Shown: positions 1 through 7,931 of the stretch, piece by piece
Numbering within the stretch: the first letter of the stretch is position 1
Layout: each line of letters opens with the position of its first letter
Source of the DNA: Eubacteriaceae bacterium
GTDB taxonomy: Bacteria > Bacillota > Clostridia > Lachnospirales > Lachnospiraceae
DNA length: 64,000 bases
Direction: 5' to 3'
NCBI GenBank assembly: GCA_902362875.1
Contig: CABIYF010000006.1
Location: forward strand, 1 to 64,000
Program-made: the position numbers and the translations under genes
The notes under the pieces: generated by a model
The model's input: the letters and a program-made list of their open reading frames with translations, nothing else
What the model was told of the DNA's origin: nothing
Databases searched by the model: none

Positions 1-116
1 ACGTCTCTACAGATACAGTAACTTATCAACCTATCAGTTCATTATGAAAGTCTTAGATTTTTGTCTTGACAACTGAACCACTATAATCTATTGCTGCTGG
101 AATTTTCTTTATATAC

Positions 117-626
117 ATGATATTTTATACTTATAAAAATGCAGAGGAATCACAATTTGAAACAACCAAAATTAGATGTAAATCAATCCCGGAAATTATT
201 TTTTTAATATCATTAATTCCAACATGGTTTTTGCTTTCGGTAGATCAAAACAGTTCTTTTGTTATGATAACAGTTGCTAGGCTATGGATGATTTGGAATT
301 TTTGGATATTACCAATAATTATCATTGGACGTTTTTTGATTAATCCTAGAGATGATTATGGATTTGGAGGTCCTTATTCAAAAAAAAGCATTTCAACAAT
401 ATGTATAGTAATAGCTGAAGTATGTTTGGTAGCATTTTCCGAAATAAGTATAGCTGAAAGTAATCTTATAAGAATTGGCTTATTATTAGCAGTGATAATT
501 TTTATTTTTTCGCATTTTTATCTAAAAAATAAAGTATCCAGTGAAACAAAATTTACGTTTGAGTTGGTAGTTAGTATGTATAGTGTTTTCTTTTTCTTTT
601 TATTAGATTATTTGAAAAATTTTTAA
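117..626 (+). CDS. hypothetical multi-span membrane protein
   Basis: A 169-residue protein I do not recognise. It is strongly hydrophobic, with about five candidate membrane segments: residues roughly 25-45 (IIFLISLIPTWFLL region), 55-75, 90-112, 117-137 and a C-terminal one around 150-165. No catalytic motif is visible. The ATG at 117 has no convincing ribosome binding site upstream, and the AT-rich composition is lower in GC than most of the window, so the start and even the functional status are uncertain. It is followed 16 bp later by a small reading frame with a good GGAGG site, so the two may be co-transcribed. No promoter with proper spacing was found upstream. Confidence 0.45.
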   Translation: MIFYTYKNAEESQFETTKIRCKSIPEIIFLISLIPTWFLLSVDQNSSFVMITVARLWMIWNFWILPIIIIGRFLINPRDDYGFGGPYSKKSISTICIVIAEVCLVAFSEISIAESNLIRIGLLLAVIIFIFSHFYLKNKVSSETKFTFELVVSMYSVFFFFLLDYLKNF

Positions 627-642
627 TATCCATGGAGGTACT

Positions 643-780
643 ATGTGTATAAAAGTAAAATTTACATTTTCATGTGATGATGAAAGTGTAAATAAAACAA
701 ATTTAGAGTTATGTCAATTAAAACAGCTTTTAAAAGATTATAAAATGAAAGAGGTCATCGGTAGCACCTCACTTTATTAA
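643..780 (+). CDS. small hypothetical protein (45 aa)
   Basis: A 45-codon frame starting ATG at 643 behind a GGAGGT sequence at 634-639 and ending TAA at 778-780. The product starts MCIKVKFTF and is polar and slightly charged, with no signal peptide or known motif that I can name. The ribosome site spacing is a little short (4 nt from GGAGG). It could be a real small protein co-transcribed with the membrane protein before it, or a decayed remnant. No function is proposed. Confidence 0.4.
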   Translation: MCIKVKFTFSCDDESVNKTNLELCQLKQLLKDYKMKEVIGSTSLY

Positions 781-887
781 TATATTAATATTATAAATGC
801 TTTATGTCAATGGAATTCCACTCAGTATTTATCTATTCTCTTAAATACTATAAGTAATAAAAAAATATTTAAAATATACAAAATGTC

Positions 888-916
888 TTGAAATGAAATA
901 GAAATTTGATTATAAT
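888..916 (+). promoter_or_regulatory. sigma-A type promoter for the AAA/nuclease-like gene
   Basis: TTGAAA at 888-893 and TATAAT at 911-916 are separated by 17 bp, 33 bp before the start codon at 949. A strong AAGGAGG ribosome site follows at about 938-944. Confidence 0.7.
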
Positions 917-948
917 AAGCTCAAATAGAAAATAAAAAGGAGGCTGCC

Positions 949-2520
949 ATGGGAAGTTATTTAAATCCAGGGAATGAAAAATTCTATAGAGCAATAAATT
1001 CAGAGATTTACGTGGACAAAACAGGTCTGATCGGATATACCAATAAGGTATTAAATACAATGCAGCAAAACCTTTGTGTCAGCAGACCACGCCGCTTTGG
1101 AAAGTCTATGGCAGCAGATATGTTAACTGCATATTACAGCCGTGGGTGTGATTCAAAGGAATTGTTTCAAGGGTTGAAGATTGCGAATGATCAGAATTTT
1201 GAAAAATATCTTAATAAATATGATACGATTTTTCTTAATATGCAAGAATTTCTAAGTCAAAGTAATGATATCTATGATATGTTAACATTGTTAAAAAAGA
1301 GTGTTTTATGGGACTTATTAGAAGAGTATCCAGATTACAGATATTTTGATAATACAAATCTGACAAGAACAATGAGTGATGTTTATAAGAATACGAAACG
1401 CCCATTTGTGATTATTATTGATGAGTGGGATTGTATCTTCAGAGAATATAAAAATGACAAAGATGCACAGGAAAAATATCTAGATTTTTTGAGGGATACC
1501 TTGAAAGATAAAGCATATATTCAACTGGTATATATGACAGGAATTTTACCGATAAAGAAATATGGAACACATTCAGCATTAAATATGTTTTCTGAATATT
1601 CGATGGCAAATCCTCGTCAATTGGCAGAATATGTCGGATTTACAGAAAAAGAAGTTAAAGAATTATGTGACCAATATCACATGAATCTGAAAGAATTAAA
1701 AGAATGGTATGATGGATATTCATTTGATGGAGTAGAATCTATATATAGTCCAAGGTCGGTGATTGAGGCAGTGTTATCCGGAGTATGTGACAGCTATTGG
1801 AATCAGACAGAAACTTTCGAGGCATTACAAGTTTATATAGATATGAATTATAAGGGATTAAAAGATGATGTTTTAAGTATGATTGCAGGTGAAAAAGTTG
1901 TTGTTAACACAGGAAGTTTTACAAATGATATGACAACATTCAATTCAAAAGATGATGTCTTAACATTATTAATTCATTTAGGGTATCTAGCATATGATTT
2001 CATAAATAAATATGTATACATTCCAAATGGAGAAGTCAAAGGAGAATATATTAATGCAATCTCTGTTTCAGATTGGGGAACCGTTTCAGAGGCATTAAGA
2101 GATTCTGCAAAAACACTACGATCAATCTGGGAAAGAAGACCAGAACAAGTAAGCAAAGGAATTGAACAAGCACATTTTGAAACGTCCCATCTCCAATACA
2201 ACGATGAAAACGCACTAAGCTACACGATTTCCCTAGCCCTCTACGCAGCAAGGAATTTCTACCAGATATACAGAGAACTACCAACAGGCAAAGGATTTGC
2301 AGACCTAGTATTCATCCCAAGAAAGAAATTCCCAGACAAACCAGCCCTCATCGTAGAACTAAAATGGGACAAAACGGCAAAAGGAGCAATCCATCAGATC
2401 AAGAACAAACAATATTTCGAAAGTTTAAAAGAATACCAAGGAAATCTACTATTAGTTGGTATCAATTATGATAAAGATACAAGAGAACATCAATGTGAGA
2501 TAGAAGAATTTCATAAATAA
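949..2520 (+). CDS. AAA-ATPase-like / PD-(D/E)XK nuclease-like protein
   Basis: A 523-residue protein of the widespread AAA-ATPase-like plus DUF1703 family (Pfam AAA-ATPase_like and PD-(D/E)XK nuclease superfamily), usually present in many copies in gut Firmicutes and Bacteroidetes. Seen here: an atypical P-loop RPRRFGKS at residues 46-53; a hydrophobic strand ending IIIDEWD at about 155-161 as Walker B; and near the C-terminus GFAD (449-452), VELK (469-472) and QI (483-484), the conserved nuclease core. Length is normal for the family. The biological role of the family is not established; it is often suspected of mobility or defence. A second, broken copy lies at 7932-9109. The start follows an AAGGAGG site with 8-nt spacing. 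Confidence 0.85.
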   Translation: MGSYLNPGNEKFYRAINSEIYVDKTGLIGYTNKVLNTMQQNLCVSRPRRFGKSMAADMLTAYYSRGCDSKELFQGLKIANDQNFEKYLNKYDTIFLNMQEFLSQSNDIYDMLTLLKKSVLWDLLEEYPDYRYFDNTNLTRTMSDVYKNTKRPFVIIIDEWDCIFREYKNDKDAQEKYLDFLRDTLKDKAYIQLVYMTGILPIKKYGTHSALNMFSEYSMANPRQLAEYVGFTEKEVKELCDQYHMNLKELKEWYDGYSFDGVESIYSPRSVIEAVLSGVCDSYWNQTETFEALQVYIDMNYKGLKDDVLSMIAGEKVVVNTGSFTNDMTTFNSKDDVLTLLIHLGYLAYDFINKYVYIPNGEVKGEYINAISVSDWGTVSEALRDSAKTLRSIWERRPEQVSKGIEQAHFETSHLQYNDENALSYTISLALYAARNFYQIYRELPTGKGFADLVFIPRKKFPDKPALIVELKWDKTAKGAIHQIKNKQYFESLKEYQGNLLLVGINYDKDTREHQCEIEEFHK

Positions 2521-2633
2521 AAATATATCTAAAGTGAAAAATTTCTTAATCTCTCGTTTACAAATACAAAAACCGAAATCCAATAATGTCTAACATACAC
2601 ACACAGTAGTGGTATGAATAACGTAAATTATTG

Positions 2634-2785
2634 AATATTATAAAAATGGTTATCTGTCGGCAACCGTAGGAACACGTTGGCACTTAATGAGCAGTGATGA
2701 TGTATCATCGCTGTCGAATTTAGTGTCCACTACGTGTGAGTCGAGCGAGAGCGCGTTGCAGACAGATAACCATTTTTATAATATT
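2634..2785. repeat. long hairpin element 1 (25-bp perfect terminal stem)
   Basis: The arms 2634-2658 and 2761-2785 are perfect 25-bp inverted repeats. Inside, shorter complementary blocks continue the hairpin: GCAAC/GTTGC, ACACGT/ACGTGT, CACTTAAT/ATTTAGTG (one mismatch) and CAGTGATGAT/ATCATCGCTG at the apex. The 3' side carries the word GAGCGAGAGCGCGTT (2742-2756), which resembles a word in the elements at 29 kb. It lies between convergent genes (AAA/nuclease-like + and HAD -). The A-rich left arm and T-rich right arm would allow bidirectional termination. Confidence 0.85.
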
Positions 2786-2810
2786 CCACCAACAACTTCC
2801 GGCTATCAAC

Positions 2811-3623
2811 CTAATCTAGCAAATATTTTTCAATAAACACCCCAATTCCATCATGATCATTATCTTCCGTAACATAATCCGCCACACTCTTAGTCATCTC
2901 ACTCCCATTCCCCATAACAACTCCAACCCCAGCATGAAGTGTCATATCATAATCATTATCCGCATCTCCAAAACTGCAAAGATTCTCCATCGTAAATCCA
3001 CGTCTCTTAAGAATCTTTTCCAGCCCAAAAGCTTTGGAAATCCGAGGGTCCATAAATTCAAATAAAAGCTTTGTTGTCTGAAGACAGGCAGATTTAAACT
3101 TCTCATTATGAAAACTCTTGCTTCGTTCAATCACAGCAGGCATTGTCTCAGGCGCACAGGTAATCAGAAGTTTTAACTGATCCTGTTTTAAAAATTCATT
3201 AAAATCAATCACTTCATAAGGAAGCTGATCCCCTTCAGATAAGGTTTTAATAAGTTCATCTTCTTTTGGAGTATACAAAACCCCATCTCCATGAATCGCA
3301 AAATTCACATCCATATCTTCAAAATGTTTCATGATCTCTAAGATCAGACTTCCGGGCAATGGATAATTCATCTCATAATAGTCATCCGCATAATCATAGA
3401 TTTCGCCACCGTTGCTTCCAACCATGAGATCAACCAATCCGTCAATCCCCCATTTTTTCAGAAGATGTTTGACACTTGGAACATCCCTTCCAGTAGAAAT
3501 TCCAAATAAAATCCCATGCTTACGAAGCTTTTTGACAGCCTCGATCGTTTTCGGACTAACGACCCCATTGCTGTTTAATAAAGTACCATCAATGTCACAC
3601 ATGACTGCTTTAATATTGTTCAT
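2811..3623 (-). CDS. Cof-type HAD-IIB family hydrolase
   Basis: A 270-residue haloacid dehalogenase superfamily phosphatase of the Cof/YidA subgroup. Motif I is DIDGTLL at residues 10-16 with the two catalytic aspartates at 10 and 12; motif II is the ISTGRD stretch around residue 43; motif IV is GDADNDYDM near residue 218, which binds Mg2+. The C2-type cap lies between. Such enzymes dephosphorylate sugar phosphates or flavin/PLP-type substrates; the substrate cannot be told from sequence. I chose the ATG at 3623 rather than an upstream in-frame ATG at 3647 because GAGGAG sits 7 nt before it. The gene converges on hairpin element 1. Confidence 0.9.
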   Translation of the reverse strand: MNNIKAVMCDIDGTLLNSNGVVSPKTIEAVKKLRKHGILFGISTGRDVPSVKHLLKKWGIDGLVDLMVGSNGGEIYDYADDYYEMNYPLPGSLILEIMKHFEDMDVNFAIHGDGVLYTPKEDELIKTLSEGDQLPYEVIDFNEFLKQDQLKLLITCAPETMPAVIERSKSFHNEKFKSACLQTTKLLFEFMDPRISKAFGLEKILKRRGFTMENLCSFGDADNDYDMTLHAGVGVVMGNGSEMTKSVADYVTEDNDHDGIGVFIEKYLLD

Positions 3624-3725
3624 AGAAATTCTCCTCTTATCCGTCATTTATATAGTTAAATCATAACACAAAACCACAAAGACTGCATACTCTGATACAA
3701 GAAAGAACTGCAGGAAGGATTGACT

Positions 3726-4487
3726 ATGGCAGGAGTGATCTTAGATGCCGGACATGGCGGTTATGATAATGGAGCGCAATATAATGGGAGAAAGGAAAAA
3801 GATGATAACCTAAGATTGACACTCGCGGTCGGACAGATTTTAGAACAAAATGGAATCCCGGTATCTTATACAAGACAAAGTGATATCTATCAGTCGCCAT
3901 CCGAGAAAGCCAGACTTGGAAATGAAAGCGGTGCAAACTATTTTATCTCATTTCACAGAAATGCAAGTCCAAATGCAAATGAATATGAGGGAGTTGAAAC
4001 ACTGGTATTTGATGACGGCGGAATCAAGGCAGAGATGGCAAGAAACGTCAATGCCAATTTGGAGGAACTTGGATTTCGTAATATCGGTGTCAAAGAACGT
4101 CCGAATCTCACAGTGTTAAGGAGAACCAGAATTCCAGCAATCCTGATCGAAGCAGGATTTTTAAATTCCGATCAGGACAATCAAAGATTTGATGAGAAAT
4201 TTGAACAGATCGCACAGGCGATCGCAGATGGGATCATGCAGACGATCGGGGATGAAAAAGAAGCGCTACGGGGAATCTACAGAGTTCAGATTGGACTATA
4301 CCGTAATTTCTCCAATGCCCAGTATGCATTAAATCGTGCGGTATCCGATGGATACGAAGGTGATATTGTCTATGAAGATCCATATTATGCGGTGCAGATC
4401 GGGGAATATAATACCCTCGATGAGGCTGTACAGCTTGAAAATGAGTTGAGAAAGAAAGGGTACGATACACTAGTTATTAAGAAATGA
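3726..4487 (+). CDS. N-acetylmuramoyl-L-alanine amidase with SPOR-like domain (CwlC-like)
   Basis: A 253-residue Amidase_3 family zinc amidase that cleaves the bond between muramic acid and L-alanine in peptidoglycan. Zinc and catalytic residues are visible: His10 in DAGHGG, Glu24, His77 in SFHRNAS and Glu142 in IEAGF. Residues about 182-253 look like a SPOR-type peptidoglycan-binding repeat (YRVQIGLY and YAVQIGEY halves). There is no signal peptide. This architecture and length match Bacillus CwlC, a mother-cell lytic amidase made late in sporulation; that role is inferred. The ATG at 3726 is preferred over the TTG at 3720 because AGGAAGGA ends 6 nt upstream of the ATG. Confidence 0.85.
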   Translation: MAGVILDAGHGGYDNGAQYNGRKEKDDNLRLTLAVGQILEQNGIPVSYTRQSDIYQSPSEKARLGNESGANYFISFHRNASPNANEYEGVETLVFDDGGIKAEMARNVNANLEELGFRNIGVKERPNLTVLRRTRIPAILIEAGFLNSDQDNQRFDEKFEQIAQAIADGIMQTIGDEKEALRGIYRVQIGLYRNFSNAQYALNRAVSDGYEGDIVYEDPYYAVQIGEYNTLDEAVQLENELRKKGYDTLVIKK

Positions 4488-4625
4488 TCTCAACTAAGAA
4501 GATCAAGACACATACTGCACAGTGCGCTGCCATAGGGATCATAGGAAATGGTGCGCACCGGCAGTAAAGAATCTATCATAATCAGTATTTGTTGAAAATA
4601 AATAAAAAGAAAATGAGAAAAAAGG

Positions 4626-4654
4626 TTGACTTTTGTACAAAATGCTGATAAGAT
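4626..4654 (+). promoter_or_regulatory. promoter of the licT-type PTS operon
   Basis: TTGACT at 4626-4631 and TAAGAT at 4649-4654 with a 17-bp spacer. The transcript would begin about 45 nt before the RAT element. Upstream, at 4512-4565, there is an imperfect hairpin (ACTGC...AGTGCGC with GTGCGCAC...GGCAGT) without a T-run. Confidence 0.7.
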
Positions 4655-4704
4655 AAAGATAAGTTAAAGGAATAAATAAAGTGACTTAAATAATATGAAT
4701 ATTT

Positions 4705-4734
4705 AGGATTGTCACTGGTAATGCAGGCAAAACC
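4705..4734 (+). promoter_or_regulatory. RAT ribonucleic antiterminator for a BglG/LicT-family protein
   Basis: AGGATTGTCACTGGTAATGC followed by AGGCAAAACC closely matches the known RAT consensus (GGATTGTTACTG...GCAGGCAAAACC). Its last six bases (4729-4734) are also the left foot of the terminator that follows, so RNA binding by the CAT domain and terminator folding are mutually exclusive. Confidence 0.93.
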
Positions 4735-4795
4735 GGATTTTATAAGTATGAAAGGCACACACCTTTCATGTTTATAAAATGTGGTTTTCTTTTTT
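4729..4795 (+). terminator. conditional terminator overlapping the RAT
   Basis: Stem AAAACC / ATTTTATAA / ATGAAAGG pairs with CCTTTCAT / TTATAAAAT / GGTTTT around the loop CACACA, followed by CTTTTTT at 4789-4795. Confidence 0.93.
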
Positions 4796-4866
4796 ACTTA
4801 AAATGACAAAGTATAGAAATTATATGGATATAATTAGACATTTCCAATGATCATGGAGAGAAGATT

Positions 4867-5724
4867 ATGAAGATAGATAAAGTAATGAACAACAATGTAG
4901 TAAGCAGCGTAGATGAAGACGGACAGGAGATTATTGTTGTAGGAACAGGGATTGGATTTCAGGGCAAAGAAGGAAAACCAGTCGATGAGAAGAAGATTCA
5001 GAAGATCTTCCGGTTAGAAGATCCGAAGATGATAAGAAAGTTAAAAGAAGTCTTACAAGATCTTCCCATGGAACAATTTGAGATTTCAACAGCGATCATA
5101 GAACACGCCAAGCAAAGTCTTGGAACGGAATTAAACGAGAATATTTATGTGACATTAACAGATCATATTCATTTTGCAATTCAAAGATATGAAGATCATA
5201 TGAATTTTCCGAATCCGATGCTAAGGGAAGTAAGATTGTTTTATGAGAGAGAATTTGCATTAGGAGAATATGCACTGGGGATGATACAGCAGAAACTTGG
5301 GATTACACTTCCATTGGATGATGCAGCTTCGATCGCATTACATATTGTCAGTGCAGAATTTGATACAAGAGTGAGAGACACATTAAAGATCACAGCTTTT
5401 TTGGAAGATGTGATGGAGCAGGTGAAGAATTATTTTCATCTGGAGATTGATACACAATCGCTTAGTTATGAGCGTTTTATCACACATCTGAAGTTCTTAT
5501 CAAGGAAACTGTTTGGAACTGAGAGAATGGATGATGTGAACAATGATGTGCAGGAGATGATACGAAAGATCTTCCCGGAAGAATACGAATGTGCAAGATT
5601 TATTCAGTGTTTTATCCGTAAGAAGTACGAGAAGAATATGACAGAAGCAGAGTTAGCATATCTGACCATGCATATCGAGAGAATCCGAAAAAACAGCATA
5701 GAAAAAGGAGAAGAAGATGTTTGA
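4867..5724 (+). CDS. licT: BglG/LicT-family transcriptional antiterminator
   Basis: A 285-residue antiterminator with the family order: CAT RNA-binding domain (residues 1 to about 56, starting MKIDKVMNNNVV), PRD1 (about 70-170) and PRD2 (about 175-280). Candidate phosphorylated histidines are in EHAKQS and DHIHF of PRD1 and in THLKF and MHIERI of PRD2. Known members bind RAT RNA as dimers and are switched by PTS-dependent phosphorylation. A RAT sits in the gene's own leader, so it should autoregulate and control the two PTS genes that follow, with which it overlaps by 8 bp. The subfamily (LicT or GlcT) is not certain; the RAT is LicT/SacY-like. Confidence 0.88.
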   Translation: MKIDKVMNNNVVSSVDEDGQEIIVVGTGIGFQGKEGKPVDEKKIQKIFRLEDPKMIRKLKEVLQDLPMEQFEISTAIIEHAKQSLGTELNENIYVTLTDHIHFAIQRYEDHMNFPNPMLREVRLFYEREFALGEYALGMIQQKLGITLPLDDAASIALHIVSAEFDTRVRDTLKITAFLEDVMEQVKNYFHLEIDTQSLSYERFITHLKFLSRKLFGTERMDDVNNDVQEMIRKIFPEEYECARFIQCFIRKKYEKNMTEAELAYLTMHIERIRKNSIEKGEEDV

Positions 5725-6214
5725 TTCATTAAAGAAGATGTTTGAAAAGAATGCAAAGATTATTTCATTAAAAGCAGCAGAGAGCGGAAGAACGATTCCG
5801 ATGGACGAAGTCAATGATCAGACATTTGCACAGGAATTGTTAGGACCTGGAATTGCAATACAGCCATCAGATGGAACCGTAGTTTCTCCGATTGATGGAA
5901 CCGTAGCCACGGTTATGGATACAAAGCATGCCGTCTGTGTTCAGGGAGAAGACGGATTAGAACTGATTGTTCATGCAGGACTGGATACCGTGGAATTAAA
6001 AGGAAAGTATTATGAAGCGCATGTTAATACAGGAGATCAGGTAAAGGCAGGAGACGTTTTGCTTACATTTGATCTTGAGGAGATTGCGAAGGCAGGATAT
6101 GACGTCACAACGCCGATCGTAATAACGAATTTAAGTGGTTATAGGATCACGAAATGTTTAACAGGACAACAAGTAAAAGCAGGAGATGAGGTGATACAGT
6201 TAACAAAAGAATAA
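5717..6214 (+). CDS. PTS glucose-family EIIA component
   Basis: A 165-residue EIIA of the glucose family (Crr/PTS_EIIA_1). The phosphorylated histidine is His86 in LIVHAGLDT and the partner histidine His71 in KHAV. The fold signature GTVVSPIDGTV precedes it and GDQVKAGD follows. It takes phosphate from HPr and passes it to the EIIB domain of the next gene. It overlaps the antiterminator gene by 8 bp and lies 71 bp before the EIIBC gene, so all three form one operon. As a stand-alone EIIA it may serve more than one EIIBC. Confidence 0.92.
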   Translation: MFDSLKKMFEKNAKIISLKAAESGRTIPMDEVNDQTFAQELLGPGIAIQPSDGTVVSPIDGTVATVMDTKHAVCVQGEDGLELIVHAGLDTVELKGKYYEAHVNTGDQVKAGDVLLTFDLEEIAKAGYDVTTPIVITNLSGYRITKCLTGQQVKAGDEVIQLTKE

Positions 6215-6285
6215 CAAAGATGAGTAACCAAAAGAGAAGGAAAAACATGAAAAACTAAAAGTAAAAATGAAAGGGGACGAGCTAT

Positions 6286-7752
6286 ATGAAATTTTTACAA
6301 AAATTAGGGAAAGCGTTAATGCTTCCAGTAGCGTGCTTACCAATCTGTGGTATTTTAATGGGAATCGGATATGCACTGTGTCCTGCAACCATGCAGGGTG
6401 GTGATATCACAGGTATCGGAAACCAGATCGGATTCTTCCTTGTAAAGGCAGGAGGAGCATTAATTGATAACATGGCATTACTGTTTGTTATCGGTGTCGG
6501 TGTCGGTATGTCGGACAAACACGATGGAACCGGTGGTCTGGCAGCTTTAGCATCATGGCTGATGATCACCAATCTGTTATCTACAGCAGTTGTAACAACT
6601 ATCATGCCATCTATCGCAAAGAACGCAGATGCAACACTTGCATTTGATAAGATTGCTAATCCATTTATCGGTATCTTAGCCGGTGTGATCGGATCTATGT
6701 GTTATAACAAGTTCAAAGATACAAAATTACCAGACTGGTTATCATTCTTCAGTGGTAAACGCTGTGTAGCAATTATCGCTGGTGTTGTATCTATCATCGT
6801 ATCCGTTGTATTACTGTTTGTATGGCCGGTTGTATTTACAGCACTGATCACAGTCGGACAGTCCATTGCGAAGATGGGAGCCGTTGGAGCTGGTATCTAT
6901 GCATTCTTAAACCGTCTGCTGATCCCAACCGGATTACACCATGCATTGAATAACGTATTCTGGTTTGACACGATCGGACTTGGAGATTTAACTCACTTCT
7001 GGGCAGGTGAAACATCTAAGAATGTATCATGGAGCCTTGGAATGTATATGTCAGGATTCTTCCCATGTATGATGTTCGGTATTCCAGGAGCAGCCTTAGC
7101 TATGATCCAGACAGCTAAGAGCAACAAGAAAAAGATCGCTATCGGTTTAGTAGGATCTGCAGCCGTTTGTGCATTTGTCTGTGGTGTAACAGAACCATTT
7201 GAATTCGGATTTATGTTCTTAGCACCAGGTTTATATGTAATTTATGCAATCCTTTACGGAATCTTCACAACGATCACAACTCTGGTAGGATTCAGAGCAG
7301 GATTTAGTTTCTCTGCAGGAGCAACGGACCTTGTATTCTCATCTTCCTTACCAGCAGCACAGAAGACATGGATGATCATTCCTTTAGGAATCGCAGCATT
7401 TATCGTATTCTATGTAGTATTCCGTATCGCAATCACCAAATTCGATCTGAAAACACCAGGTCGTGAAGATGATGATATTGATGAAGAGAATATTACATTA
7501 GCCAATGATGATTTTACAACAATGGCAACAGTCATCCTTGAAGGATTAGGTGGAAGTGCCAATGTTAAGAGTATTGATAACTGCATTACAAGACTTCGTC
7601 TGGAAATCAATGATGATAACAAAATAGATGAAGCGAAGATCAAATCTTCAGGAGCAGCAGGAATCATTCGTCCAGGAAAAGGTAACATTCAGGTTATCAT
7701 TGGACCAAAAGTTCAGTTTGTTGCAGATGAGATGGAAAAATTATGTAAGTAA
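6286..7752 (+). CDS. PTS EIIBC component, glucose/N-acetylglucosamine type
   Basis: A 488-residue membrane permease: an EIIC domain (residues 1 to about 385, roughly ten hydrophobic segments) and a C-terminal EIIB domain (about 405-488). The EIIC has the glucose-superfamily features LLIPTGLHHALNN and VTEPFEFGFMFLAP; the EIIB phosphorylation site is the cysteine in DNCITRLR. The MSGFFPCMMFGIPGAALAM stretch resembles NagE more than PtsG, and nagA lies 2 kb downstream, which favours N-acetylglucosamine as substrate, though glucose is possible. The product would phosphorylate the sugar during uptake using the EIIA encoded just upstream. Ends at a strong terminator. Confidence 0.87.
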   Translation: MKFLQKLGKALMLPVACLPICGILMGIGYALCPATMQGGDITGIGNQIGFFLVKAGGALIDNMALLFVIGVGVGMSDKHDGTGGLAALASWLMITNLLSTAVVTTIMPSIAKNADATLAFDKIANPFIGILAGVIGSMCYNKFKDTKLPDWLSFFSGKRCVAIIAGVVSIIVSVVLLFVWPVVFTALITVGQSIAKMGAVGAGIYAFLNRLLIPTGLHHALNNVFWFDTIGLGDLTHFWAGETSKNVSWSLGMYMSGFFPCMMFGIPGAALAMIQTAKSNKKKIAIGLVGSAAVCAFVCGVTEPFEFGFMFLAPGLYVIYAILYGIFTTITTLVGFRAGFSFSAGATDLVFSSSLPAAQKTWMIIPLGIAAFIVFYVVFRIAITKFDLKTPGREDDDIDEENITLANDDFTTMATVILEGLGGSANVKSIDNCITRLRLEINDDNKIDEAKIKSSGAAGIIRPGKGNIQVIIGPKVQFVADEMEKLCK

Positions 7753-7786
7753 CTCTGTTTTTCTTAGTTGCTATCCTTTCTGAAAG

Positions 7787-7815
7787 CGAGCCGGCGATAT
7801 GCTGGCTCGTTTTTT
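7787..7815 (+). terminator. intrinsic terminator after the PTS operon
   Basis: CGAGCCGGC-GATAT-GCTGGCTCG followed by TTTTTT. Confidence 0.92.
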
Positions 7816-7866
7816 GAAATAAGGCTGTTGCAATCCTGCTGGCTTTAGACAATGGGTAGTTCACGA

Positions 7867-7895
7867 TTGATAAGGAAGGGAGCTTTTTGTATAAT
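7867..7895 (+). promoter_or_regulatory. promoter upstream of the broken AAA/nuclease gene
   Basis: TTGATA at 7867-7872 and TATAAT at 7890-7895, 17-bp spacer; AGGAG ribosome site at about 7920-7924. The expression signals are intact although the gene is not. Confidence 0.65.
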
Positions 7896-7931
7896 AAAAT
7901 GTAAATAGAAAACTTGGGAAGGAGTTAAAAG

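Noticed and set aside
66..87. TTGACA followed by TATAAT near the left edge
   Set aside because: The spacer is only 10 bp, too short for a sigma-A promoter.
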